Part shown: positions 17,494 through 25,098 of the stretch, in pieces
Layout of the letters: every line of letters starts with the position of its first letter
How positions within the stretch are numbered: position 1 is the stretch's first letter
DNA from: Oscillospiraceae bacterium
GTDB lineage: Bacteria > Bacillota > Clostridia > Oscillospirales > Ruminococcaceae
Assembly (NCBI GenBank): GCA_017513135.1
Contig: JAFWDH010000018.1
Span: 62,001-126,000, forward strand
DNA length: 64,000 bases
Reading direction: 5' to 3'
Position numbers and translations under genes: made by a program
The notes under the pieces: generated by a model
Databases searched by the model: none
Told to the model about the DNA's origin: nothing
The model's input: the letters and a program-made list of their open reading frames with translations, nothing else

Positions 17494-18144
17494 ATGACTA
17501 TATCGGAAGCCATGGTCCAGAGGCATTCGGTCAGAAAGTATCTGGACCGCCCAATATCAAACATAGCCAGATTCCTGCTTGAAGGATGCATAACAAAATG
17601 CAATGAGGAATCAGGCCTTCACATTCAGCTCATTACCGGAGAGCCAAAGGCTTTTGCTCTGATGTTCAGCGGGGTCTCTAACTACATAGTCCTAGCAGGC
17701 CCGAAAAACGATTCTCTTGATGAACTTTGCGGATATTACGGTGAAAAGATCGTGCTGTTTGCTCAGCAGCTCGGACTCAACACATGCTGGGCAGGTATTT
17801 CAGCCGCATCTCTTGTGGGGGCATTCGATCTGGACGACGGCGAAGCTTATTGCATCAGCATTGCTGTCGGTTACGGAGAGGATCACGGAAATGAAAGAAG
17901 CACAAAGGTCTTTGATGATGTCGTGACTGTCAGCGGTCCCCTTCCGGCATGGTTCCGCAGCGGCGTGGATGCCGCACTTCTTGCGCCTACGGCCATGAAC
18001 CGTCAGAGTTTCAGATTCGAGCTGCTGGATGACGGGCACGTGAGAGTATCTGTAAGGCGTGGCGTATTCTCAAGGGTCGATCTCGGAATAATAAAATATC
18101 ACTTCGAAGAAGGTTCCGGTAAAGACGGTTCTGTCTGGGCTTGA
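17494..18144 (+). CDS. nitroreductase-like flavoprotein, divergent
   Basis: A 216-residue protein of the nitroreductase fold. The start of the family is recognisable (EAMVQRHSVRKYLDRPI) along with GLNTCWAGI and VGYGED, and near residue 155 there is a second APTAMNRQSF segment, as in the TM1586-like subgroup where the two halves of the monomer both contribute to FMN binding. I chose ATG 17494 because AAAGAGGAAAG lies directly before it, whereas the in-frame ATG at 17476 has no site. Substrate unknown. Confidence 0.8.
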   Translation: MTISEAMVQRHSVRKYLDRPISNIARFLLEGCITKCNEESGLHIQLITGEPKAFALMFSGVSNYIVLAGPKNDSLDELCGYYGEKIVLFAQQLGLNTCWAGISAASLVGAFDLDDGEAYCISIAVGYGEDHGNERSTKVFDDVVTVSGPLPAWFRSGVDAALLAPTAMNRQSFRFELLDDGHVRVSVRRGVFSRVDLGIIKYHFEEGSGKDGSVWA

Positions 18145-18175
18145 TACAGTATTGCAGGAACAACGCCATACATGG

Positions 18176-18209
18176 GCAGGAATGTTCTCCTGCTCTTTTG
18201 CTTTGTTTT
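18176..18209 (+). terminator. short hairpin terminator
   Basis: GCAGGA and TCCTGC with a 6-base loop, followed by TCTTTTGCTTTGTTTTC, about 30 bases after the nitroreductase stop. Confidence 0.6.
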
Positions 18210-18239
18210 CACCGGATTAATGGATTAGTCGCTGCCTTA

Positions 18240-18248
18240 TGATATAAT
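18240..18248 (+). promoter_or_regulatory. extended -10 promoter before the AIM24-like gene
   Basis: TGA then TATAAT (18243-18248), 44 bases before the ATG. The same TGATATAAT form appears before 48538 and 59589. Confidence 0.55.
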
Positions 18249-18291
18249 CCATAAGGTCTTTTTAAAAAAGAGAGAATAAAGGAGAGTTACC

Positions 18292-18975
18292 ATGAGATAC
18301 AATATTACCGGTGAGCCGATGCCTGTCGTGATCTGCCACCTCGATAAGGATGAATCGATGATAAGTGAAAGCGGTTCAATGGTCTGGATGTCTCCGAACA
18401 TGCAGATGGAGACAGTCGGCGGCAGCATCGGAAAAGTATTCGGAAGGATGTTCTCCGGAGAGCATCTGTTCCAGAACGTCTACACAGCCAGGGGCGGAGA
18501 AGGTCTGATCGCCTTTGCTAACAGTTTTCCCGGGGCGATCCGCGCCGTCGAGATCACTCCCGACAAGCCTCTGATCTGCCAGAAATCCGCTTTTCTTGCA
18601 TCCACTCAGGGCGTAGAGCTCTCGGTCTTTTTCCAGAAGCGCTTCGGTGCCGGCCTTTTCGGCGGAGAAGGATTCATCATGCAGAAGATCTCCGGAAGCG
18701 GCATAGCGTTCCTGGAACTTGACGGTTCAACAGTGGAGTATGAACTTGGCCCCGGTCAGCAGATCGTTGTCGATACCGGCAACCTCGCAATCATGGACTC
18801 AACCTGTTCAGTCGACATAGAGACTGTAAAGGGTGTGAAGAACGTCCTGTTCGGCGGTGAAGGTCTTTTCAACACAATAGTTACCGGTCCCGGTAAAGTG
18901 ACCCTTCAGACGATGCCTCTGTCCTCTTTTGCAGCATCGCTTGCCCGCTACTTCCCGTCCACTACATCACGGTAA
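18292..18975 (+). CDS. TIGR00266/AIM24-family protein
   Basis: A 227-residue protein of the AIM24-like beta-sandwich family. Visible family features are SMVWMSPNMQMET, the Gly-rich FGRMFSGEHLFQNVYTA, the FANSFPGAIRAVEI strand and GEGLFNTIVTGPGKVTLQT near the end. The function in bacteria is not established; family members are usually cytosolic and often stand alone. It has a GGAGAG site and its own promoter, and may be co-transcribed with the phosphatase 27 bases downstream. Confidence 0.9.
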   Translation: MRYNITGEPMPVVICHLDKDESMISESGSMVWMSPNMQMETVGGSIGKVFGRMFSGEHLFQNVYTARGGEGLIAFANSFPGAIRAVEITPDKPLICQKSAFLASTQGVELSVFFQKRFGAGLFGGEGFIMQKISGSGIAFLELDGSTVEYELGPGQQIVVDTGNLAIMDSTCSVDIETVKGVKNVLFGGEGLFNTIVTGPGKVTLQTMPLSSFAASLARYFPSTTSR

Positions 18976-19002
18976 TATAAAAACAGAAAGGTCTGTTCCG
19001 GC

Positions 19003-19851
19003 ATGAAAATCTCAGATTACCTCGTACTCACAGATATGGACGGCACGCTTCTGAAGGTGCCGTACGATATACCTGAAGTGAACATCGCAAAGGTCAATGA
19101 ATACGGCCGCAAAGGCGGACACATCGCATGCTGCACCGGAAGAAGCGTAGATGCAGTCAGGCATTTTACTGATGTCATTCATTTTTCCGCCCCGGGCATC
19201 ACATGCAACGGAGCCGTGATCTATGACTTCAACAAGAATGAGCCTGTGTTCCAGATGACCGTGACCGAGAATATCTTCCCACTTGTAAAGCAGATAATGG
19301 AAGATTTTCCGGGGATAGGCGTCGAATTCCATAACTGTGACGGGATATTCTCGCCTCAGGTCAACGATCAGGTCAGAAGCCACTGCGCCGACGAGTTCAT
19401 TCCCTATTACGAAGTTACTTTCGAAGAGATCAGAAACACCATTTTCAACAAGGTCCTGCTGGCTGCGCCGGAAGAGACTATCGACAGCCTTATGGAATAC
19501 ATAGAATCCCGCAGAGGCAGCGATCCCCTCTATGAGGATTTTGACTTTGCCCACTCCAGCACGATTTATTATGAAATACTGCCGAAAGGCGTCAGTAAGG
19601 GCTTTGCCGTCAGGAAGCTTGCCGAGATAATGGGCATAGATATCTCAAACACAATAGCGATCGGCGATTTCTACAACGATATCGATATGTTCAACGCATC
19701 AGCTCATACGGTATCCGTCGCCGACGCGATCGAAGACATCCGCAACATGACCGATATGACGACACAGAAGACCTGTATGGAAGGCGCTGTCGGAGAACTG
19801 CTGGATCTGATAGAGGATTACTGCAGCAAAGGACAGCCTTTCGGATCCTGA
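19003..19851 (+). CDS. HAD-superfamily Cof-type sugar-phosphate phosphatase
   Basis: A 282-residue HAD phosphatase. Motif I is LTDMDGTLL (nucleophile and acid Asp), motif II is the GAVIYD / CNGA segment, Lys lies in PKGVSKG, and motif IV is IGDFYNDIDM. The large alpha/beta cap between residues about 85 and 185 is the Cof (type IIB) cap. Substrate is probably a sugar or nucleotide phosphate. It sits between the AIM24-like gene and the DUF1292 gene on the same strand, with short spacers. Confidence 0.9.
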   Translation: MKISDYLVLTDMDGTLLKVPYDIPEVNIAKVNEYGRKGGHIACCTGRSVDAVRHFTDVIHFSAPGITCNGAVIYDFNKNEPVFQMTVTENIFPLVKQIMEDFPGIGVEFHNCDGIFSPQVNDQVRSHCADEFIPYYEVTFEEIRNTIFNKVLLAAPEETIDSLMEYIESRRGSDPLYEDFDFAHSSTIYYEILPKGVSKGFAVRKLAEIMGIDISNTIAIGDFYNDIDMFNASAHTVSVADAIEDIRNMTDMTTQKTCMEGAVGELLDLIEDYCSKGQPFGS

Positions 19852-19919
19852 AAAACAGGAAAGTCTCCGCATCAATGATCAGATCTGCTCTGCAGAATTA
19901 ATATGAAAGAGGTCCCGAT

Positions 19920-20186
19920 ATGGCCAAAAACGATTCGAACTATGATTACATAACCCTTGAATTTGAAGACGGTGGAACGCTTGAATGCGCTGTCCTCGGA
20001 GTCTTCGAGGCACGCGGACGCGAATACGTCGCGCTGTTTGACGAAGCAGCAAACGATGTCTACTTCTACAGATATCTTCAGTCGGATGAAGACCATTACG
20101 ACATAGAAGATATAGAGACTGACGAGGAGTTTGATGAGGTATCAGCCGCATTTGATCAGATCTATGACTCAGAGGCTGAACTATAA
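19920..20186 (+). CDS. DUF1292 protein
   Basis: An 88-residue, strongly acidic small protein of the DUF1292 family: ITLEFEDGGTLECAVLGVFE, then REYVALFDE and the VYFYRY strand. It is widespread in Bacillota, often next to Holliday-junction resolvase genes, but here it follows a Cof-type phosphatase instead. The role is unknown. AGAGG site before the ATG; a terminator follows. Confidence 0.88.
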   Translation: MAKNDSNYDYITLEFEDGGTLECAVLGVFEARGREYVALFDEAANDVYFYRYLQSDEDHYDIEDIETDEEFDEVSAAFDQIYDSEAEL

Positions 20187-20220
20187 AGAAAGTCCCCGGC
20201 TGTCCCGGCAAAATGAATTG

Positions 20221-20279
20221 AAAAGAGCTTCCGAGCATTCCATCCTAAAGGACGGTATCCGGAAGCTCTTTTATTTTAT
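20221..20279 (+). terminator. intrinsic terminator after the DUF1292 gene
   Basis: AAAAGAGCTTCCG pairs with CGGAAGCTCTTTT across a 27-base loop, then TATTTTAT. A second perfect hairpin, GCGGACGGC / GCCGTCCGC (20287-20308), follows and may serve the convergent gene at 20329. Confidence 0.75.
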
Positions 20280-20328
20280 ATGAAGTGCGGACGGCTGACG
20301 CCGTCCGCGGATCGCTGACTGTAATCTG

Positions 20329-21192
20329 TTATTTTTCCCATCCGAATCCGGTCTTGCGCGGTGCGTCATCCGGCAGCGTGTAGAGATAATCCGCCCATTC
20401 ACCCTTTGCACCGATCGTATAGCATACTATGCCTTCCGGCTCCATCCCGAAGAAACAGCCCACATCGTGCATCTGGTAAAAGTCCATCAGGAAAAATCCC
20501 TGCGCGCCGGACTGTCTCCACTCGAGGAACGAGAAAACGTACACTCCGTCACGGATCTTAACATAGTCAGCCGGATTTGAAGCAGCCCAGTCCGGATTCC
20601 TCACTCCTGTCACGGAGTAGAAGAACGGAGTTATGTACATATGCTTGATCCTGGGCCCTTTTTCGTGATAAGTCCAGTAGATCGCGCGGCCGACCATATC
20701 GGTAGTGAAATCATGCCTGTAACCCGGATCCTCATATCCGCAGTTCGTGATCATTCCGAAATGGAATACCCTCATGACGTCTCTCGGCTCGATCGGGTGG
20801 TTCATGGTCGCTACGTTCAGCGTGACAAGCCCGTTGTCGAGATCGATGACCACCTGATGTGCTTCCGGCGGTCTGGACCCTACGACATAGTGGTTTACGA
20901 AATAGAGATTAGGAGTTATGGTGTGCACATCACATATGTCTGTGTGTTCCTCTTCGCCGAAGCTCCATTTGAGTTCATTGACATCGGTAAACTCATAGAC
21001 CGCTTTCAGCCCGTCGGTGAACTCCATCTCAAATCGGCGTCCCACGAGATCCCCGCTGAACTTTGGCATATAGGGACCTTCTCCCCATTCACCGTGTCTG
21101 TATCTTTCCGGAGGAGTTGCGTTTGCCATCCTCTGGACATCTTCCTGCGTAAAATGGCTCCATCGTCTTTGAGCTCTGTCTTTGTCCGGCAT
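20329..21192 (-). CDS. MoaF-like lipocalin-fold protein
   Basis: A 287-residue protein resembling MoaF-family proteins: two consecutive calycin-like domains, with GRRFEMEFTDGLKAVYEF opening the first and VGRAIYWTYHEKGPRIKHMYITPFFYS opening the second. MoaF was named from molybdenum cofactor loci, but its enzymatic role is unproven, and no molybdopterin genes are present here. There is no signal peptide. It is monocistronic. The family call is from pattern recognition and I am moderately sure of it. Confidence 0.7.
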   Translation of the reverse strand: MPDKDRAQRRWSHFTQEDVQRMANATPPERYRHGEWGEGPYMPKFSGDLVGRRFEMEFTDGLKAVYEFTDVNELKWSFGEEEHTDICDVHTITPNLYFVNHYVVGSRPPEAHQVVIDLDNGLVTLNVATMNHPIEPRDVMRVFHFGMITNCGYEDPGYRHDFTTDMVGRAIYWTYHEKGPRIKHMYITPFFYSVTGVRNPDWAASNPADYVKIRDGVYVFSFLEWRQSGAQGFFLMDFYQMHDVGCFFGMEPEGIVCYTIGAKGEWADYLYTLPDDAPRKTGFGWEK

Positions 21193-21446
21193 ATCTTTTC
21201 TCTCCTTTTCTTATCATCATTACATAGCAAATGCTTCTTTCTAGATGATACCAAATCCGTGGCTCCGCTACTACACAACAGAACGATAAAATCGCATTTA
21301 TTGACTCCGCAAGGCAAACATTGATTTTCTCACTTTTTGACGAATATCTATTGAAATGAAAAAAAAGGATAGTTATTATTTTCTATATGTATCCTTTGAT
21401 AAAACTATATGTTTTTCACGGGTTGCATGATCATGTGAGCCACGCA

Positions 21447-21474
21447 TCTTCACTGATAGAAAATGCGTTAGAAT
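21447..21474 (+). promoter_or_regulatory. putative promoter of the gene-free region
   Basis: TAGAAT (21469-21474) with a weak TCTTCA (21447-21452) 16 bases upstream. The predicted transcript would start near 21480, at the first hairpin of the candidate RNA. Confidence 0.4.
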
Positions 21475-21478
21475 AAAT

Positions 21479-21703
21479 GTCCTGGCTCAGGACGGCCGGA
21501 AAAGTACTGGTCAAGAAGGAGCCTGCCGGCCCTCATGCACTGCGGGATACCTGACAGGATCCGGAAGCGTTTTCCGAGGCGGCGATAAGCGGCCGCCCTC
21601 AAGCGCGCCGATAAGGCAGATCATCACTTATCCGGAAGCAAAAGGTCTTGCCGTACCGTTTATCGGTGCGGAATGCCAGGATAACGGCGCTGACGCCTTT
21701 TCT
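21479..21703 (+). ncRNA. candidate structured RNA, class unknown
   Basis: This 225-base stretch, within an 856-base region lacking a convincing gene, is a chain of GC-rich hairpins: GTCCTG/CAGGAC (21479-21493), GGCCGG/CCGGCC (21494-21531), CGGAA/TTCCG (21562-21576), GGCGGC/GCCGCC (21578-21597), CCGATAAG/CTTATCCGG (21608-21635), CCGTACCG/CGGTGCGG (21651-21671) and GGCG/CGCC (21686-21697), the last followed by TTTTCT like a weak terminator. A promoter-like TAGAAT lies just upstream. I see none of the conserved cores of RNase P, tmRNA or SRP RNA. One frame stays open for about 100 codons without a start codon, so decayed coding sequence is the alternative. Confidence 0.4.
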
Positions 21704-21931
21704 GGCTGTTTACAGAAGAGAGACGCCCTCTGTCTCCGATCTGAACTGTAGTAGCGGAACACAGCGTATGGAACTGTAATTGGATGCACAGATTCGTGAG
21801 GTAATTCGCGGAGATGTTCGGAAAGAATCAGTTACTTACACAAAACTGCGTATCAGCCACTGCACATGGCTGCGGCAAAGACTGCAGCCGTCACCGCCCC
21901 TTTCGGGGTTGAACAAAACCTTTTTCGGCAG
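21704..21931 (+). other. gene-free segment, possibly an extension of the candidate RNA
   Basis: No coding sequence is convincing here; a 62-codon frame at 21780 has no ribosome binding site and no recognisable product. Further hairpins occur: GGCTGC/GCAGCC near 21869-21892 and CCCC/GGGG near 21897-21907. If the weak terminator at 21686-21703 is read through, a transcript from about 21480 would be close to 490 bases and end at the strong terminator at 21932-21965. Confidence 0.35.
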
Positions 21932-21965
21932 AACAGCCTGTGCATCCGTACAGGCTGTTTTGTTA
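21932..21965 (+). terminator. strong intrinsic terminator closing the gene-free region
   Basis: AACAGCCTGT and ACAGGCTGTT form a 10-bp stem with an 8-base loop followed by TTTGTTAT. No coding gene lies upstream on this strand for 1.7 kb, so it must end a non-coding transcript or a remnant. Confidence 0.8.
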
Positions 21966-22007
21966 TGACTGAACTGTTCTCCGCCGATATGCCGTGAGCC
22001 TGCTCTA

Positions 22008-22016
22008 TGGTACAAT
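22008..22016 (+). promoter_or_regulatory. extended -10 promoter of the carboxylesterase gene
   Basis: TGG then TACAAT (22011-22016), 32 bases before the ATG at 22049. Confidence 0.5.
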
Positions 22017-22048
22017 TATCCTGACATTATTAATTCGGAGGTATCCTG

Positions 22049-23608
22049 ATGTTCAAGTCGTTCGTTTTTGACAGGTCAGAAAACATTGTTGAGACCACCT
22101 TCGGGAAGGTCCGCGGCGTCAGATATGACAATATGTATGTATTCAAGGGGATCCCTTATGCGGAGGCAGAGAGATTCCATGCGCCTCATGCTCCGAAGAA
22201 ATGGGACAATATCCATGACTGCTCGATCTACGGATGTGTCAGCCCCCTTCTTCATTTCAATCCTCCTGCAGGGGATCATCTTCTGATTCCCCATCAGTAT
22301 TGGGTACAGGGTGAAAACTGCCAGAACCTGAACGTCTGGACCGAATCCATAAACAGTGAGGTCAGAAAACCCGTTCTGGTATGGATACACGGAGGCGGTT
22401 TCAGTGACGGTTCCTCGATCGAAGCCCCGTTCTACAACGGTTTCAATTTCGCAAGGCACAATGACTGCGTCTTCGTTTCCATAAATCACAGGCTCAATAT
22501 CTTCGGATATCTTGATGTCTCCTCTTACGGAGACGAATACTACAATTCCGGCAACAACGGCCAGCTTGACATCATCGAATCACTAAAATGGGTACGTGAC
22601 AACATTGCCCTCTTCGGCGGAGACCCCGGCAACGTTACCATCATGGGCCAGTCAGGAGGCGGCGGTAAAGTCTCCACTCTGCTCTCCATGCCTGCGGCTG
22701 ACGGTCTTTATCATAAAGCAGTCATTATGAGCGGGATCCTCTCCCTTCATGACGCGGAGGTTCTTGAAGAGCCTAAGGAATGTGTACAGGCCATGATGGA
22801 ATATCTGCACTGTGACACGATAAAGGAGCTTGAAAAGGTTCCGTTCACCGAGCTGGCTTACGCCTACCGCCAGGTAGCTCCTGCTCTGGCCAGACAGGGC
22901 AAATCCACCGGATGCATGCCGTTCCGCAACGGCGAATTCACCGGGAACCCGTTCCATGTCGGTTTCAGAAAAGAGACCATCGATATCCCGCTTGTAATAG
23001 GCACCACCTTCGGAGAGGGAAACTCCTTCGCCAACAAGGGAATCAGAAGGGACAAGATCACTGAGGAAGAGGGACGTCAGATCATTGTGGACAAACTCGG
23101 CGAGGAGGATGCGGACAGACTCATATCTCTGTTCAAGAAAGCCTATCCCACCAGGAATCCCGTGGATCTGCTCTTCTGCGACAGCACCTTCCGCGAACCC
23201 ACTTCGCGCTATGCGCGGCAGAGAGCGATGGACGGAGGAAAGGTCTGGGTCTATATGTACGCTCTTGACGCTTCAATAGACGGAGGGCGCACTCCATGGC
23301 ACAGTTCCGATATTCCTCTGATCTTCGACAATGCCGAAACAGCTCCCGCAGTCATCAATAATGAATACACCGAAATAGCCCAGGAGCTCATGGTCACTTC
23401 TCTCGGACACTTTCTACACACCGGCGATCCCTGTACAGATCCAAGTCACGGGTGGGAGCCTGTTACGGCAGACCGCGAGTGCACCATGATCATGGAAGAG
23501 AAGCCCAGGCTCGGGATCAACTACGACAAGGAGCTCCAGCAGGAACTCATCAGGGATGCGGAGAGACTCGGAAAAGGCGGCGGTTTCAGCTTCGCGACCG
23601 ATATTTGA
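22049..23608 (+). CDS. type B carboxylesterase
   Basis: A 519-residue alpha/beta-hydrolase of the type B carboxylesterase/para-nitrobenzyl esterase family. The oxyanion hole is VWIHGGGFSDGSS, and the nucleophile Ser lies in GQSGGGGK, where the family normally has GESAGG. The opening FGKVRGVRYDNMYVFKGIPYA and the SINHRLNIFGYL stretch are hallmarks. The C-terminal PWHSSDIPLIFDN carries the catalytic His. There is no signal peptide. It hydrolyses esters; natural substrate unknown. GGAGG site before the ATG; monocistronic. Confidence 0.92.
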   Translation: MFKSFVFDRSENIVETTFGKVRGVRYDNMYVFKGIPYAEAERFHAPHAPKKWDNIHDCSIYGCVSPLLHFNPPAGDHLLIPHQYWVQGENCQNLNVWTESINSEVRKPVLVWIHGGGFSDGSSIEAPFYNGFNFARHNDCVFVSINHRLNIFGYLDVSSYGDEYYNSGNNGQLDIIESLKWVRDNIALFGGDPGNVTIMGQSGGGGKVSTLLSMPAADGLYHKAVIMSGILSLHDAEVLEEPKECVQAMMEYLHCDTIKELEKVPFTELAYAYRQVAPALARQGKSTGCMPFRNGEFTGNPFHVGFRKETIDIPLVIGTTFGEGNSFANKGIRRDKITEEEGRQIIVDKLGEEDADRLISLFKKAYPTRNPVDLLFCDSTFREPTSRYARQRAMDGGKVWVYMYALDASIDGGRTPWHSSDIPLIFDNAETAPAVINNEYTEIAQELMVTSLGHFLHTGDPCTDPSHGWEPVTADRECTMIMEEKPRLGINYDKELQQELIRDAERLGKGGGFSFATDI

Positions 23609-23623
23609 TAACACAGAACATAA

Positions 23624-23658
23624 AAACGGAGAACGTTTACGCGTTCTCCGTTTCTTTC
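23624..23658. terminator. terminator between convergent esterase and serine-hydrolase-like genes
   Basis: A perfect 12-bp stem AAACGGAGAACG, 6-base loop and complement, with a T/C run after it. Confidence 0.85.
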
Positions 23659-23670
23659 TGTATGGTCTGC

Positions 23671-25011
23671 TCAGTCTTTTTTAATAAATTCAGTCATCTT
23701 CCCTGTTTTCGGCTCCAGCATGAGCCCGATGCAGCCTTCGGACACAAGACACGGAACTGCCCTTCCGAGGACCTCAGTAGCATCTAGCACGCAGATCTCT
23801 TCCTCCGTATGGTAGATCCTCATGGGCACTCCGAAAAGCTCAAGGAACAGTCTTCCGTACTCTTCACAGAAATACAGTTCGCCGTATCCTTCATTGAAAT
23901 ATGTTCCGGTACAGCCGGATGGAAACACATCGTCGTTGCACGCCCTGAGAAGGACACTGTTTGCCCGTCTCCGCGCCGCCAGAACGGAATCCGAAATGCT
24001 GCGGAGCCTCCCGTTCCAGTCTCTCGCCTCTCCGAAACAGATCAGTTCGCAGAGAGCAAGGCAAATCGCCTGCGCGCAGTTCGTTCCGTCAAGATCTGCC
24101 GCAGCGGCAAAAGACAGAGGATGGTCTTCCAACCACCCCGCGAAGACCCTGCTTCCGCCCGAGGACCCGGTACCGCACACTATCCTGTTTCCCAGGAATT
24201 CCATCCGGAACCATCCATCACCGCATTCTGCTTTTTCTGCGCCTATCAGCGAAAGAGGGTAATCAAAGAAATCCCTCTCACGCACCGTTACGGTCTCCGT
24301 GCACCTGTCGATCCTCTTTTTTTCCGCCATCCTGGCGAGATCGGAAGCGCAGCAGAACATGCTCCCGCCGCCGGCAAGAGGATCCGTCATCCACCTTGTT
24401 CCCTCTTTCAATGATCCGTACGAAGAGTAAAACGGTATTGCTGCATTCGCTCGTTCTGTCTCAGGAAGGCTCTGCCACGAAAAATAAGTTGACTGGGCGG
24501 AGATCTTCTCCAGGACTTCCGACTTTACGACGTCCTCCCAGGACGTTCCGGTACTGTCCTCCACGATCCTGCTGAGCGCAGTGAAAAGATGATCCTGTCT
24601 TAACGGGCTCTCCCTGAACCCGTATGCCGGTTCAAGATGCCTGACTATCTCGGAGAGACTCCTGGAGGAAAGCTGGGGCTGGATGAACCACGATACCCTG
24701 TGCTCAGGCACTCCGGTCCGCTGAAGCAGGATATCTCTCACTGTCACTCGTCCCGAAGCTTCAGCATCCCTGATTCTGAACCATTCGGATCTTTCGACAA
24801 CAGGCGTATCAATATCCATCCCCGAACTGCGTACCGCATCGCTCAGAAATACCTTTGAAAGCTCGCCGGCCGGAAACAAGGTATCCTTTCCGCATCCGAA
24901 GCTGATGTCCTTCTGGTCTCCGTCATATATGACCGAAGCCGATACAGAAGGCGCGCCGAATGCTTCCGCGGCTTCAGAGACTATATCATTCATCCTTTCG
25001 AGACCGGTCAT
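23671..25011 (-). CDS. beta-lactamase/DD-peptidase-fold protein, probably catalytically dead
   Basis: A 446-residue protein with the layout of class C beta-lactamase-like serine hydrolases (residues about 1-320) and an extra C-terminal beta domain. The usual SxxK nucleophile motif reads E50-L-S-K53 (FPAGELSKVF): the catalytic Ser is Glu. The region that should give YxN reads FRESPLRQD, and the HxG/KTG-like motif reads GTGSSGG. All three active-site motifs are therefore lost while the frame remains open and the length is intact, pointing to a maintained pseudoenzyme rather than decay. Compare the intact relative at 32455. Divergent from the CCA-adding gene. Confidence 0.8.
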   Translation of the reverse strand: MTGLERMNDIVSEAAEAFGAPSVSASVIYDGDQKDISFGCGKDTLFPAGELSKVFLSDAVRSSGMDIDTPVVERSEWFRIRDAEASGRVTVRDILLQRTGVPEHRVSWFIQPQLSSRSLSEIVRHLEPAYGFRESPLRQDHLFTALSRIVEDSTGTSWEDVVKSEVLEKISAQSTYFSWQSLPETERANAAIPFYSSYGSLKEGTRWMTDPLAGGGSMFCCASDLARMAEKKRIDRCTETVTVRERDFFDYPLSLIGAEKAECGDGWFRMEFLGNRIVCGTGSSGGSRVFAGWLEDHPLSFAAAADLDGTNCAQAICLALCELICFGEARDWNGRLRSISDSVLAARRRANSVLLRACNDDVFPSGCTGTYFNEGYGELYFCEEYGRLFLELFGVPMRIYHTEEEICVLDATEVLGRAVPCLVSEGCIGLMLEPKTGKMTEFIKKD

Positions 25012-25082
25012 TTCAAGTTCCTCCGATATATCTTATGATACTCCGTCAGGCCGGTTCTTTCCTGTCATTTCGCTTCATGATT

Positions 25083-25091
25083 TGATATCAT
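25083..25091 (+). promoter_or_regulatory. extended -10 promoter directly before the CCA-adding gene
   Basis: TGA then TATCAT (25086-25091). The ATG is at 25099, so the expected start of transcription coincides with the start codon, and no ribosome binding site is present. Confidence 0.45.
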
Positions 25092-25098
25092 TATTCTC

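Noticed and set aside
21430..21750. About 100-codon stop-free frame through the candidate RNA (reads ITYPEAKGLAVPFIGAEC in part)
   Set aside because: No ATG, GTG or TTG start in the frame and no clear family; kept only as the alternative explanation (decayed gene) for the RNA candidate.
21780..21968. 62-codon open frame in the gene-free region
   Set aside because: No ribosome site, no recognisable product, and its end lies in a terminator hairpin.
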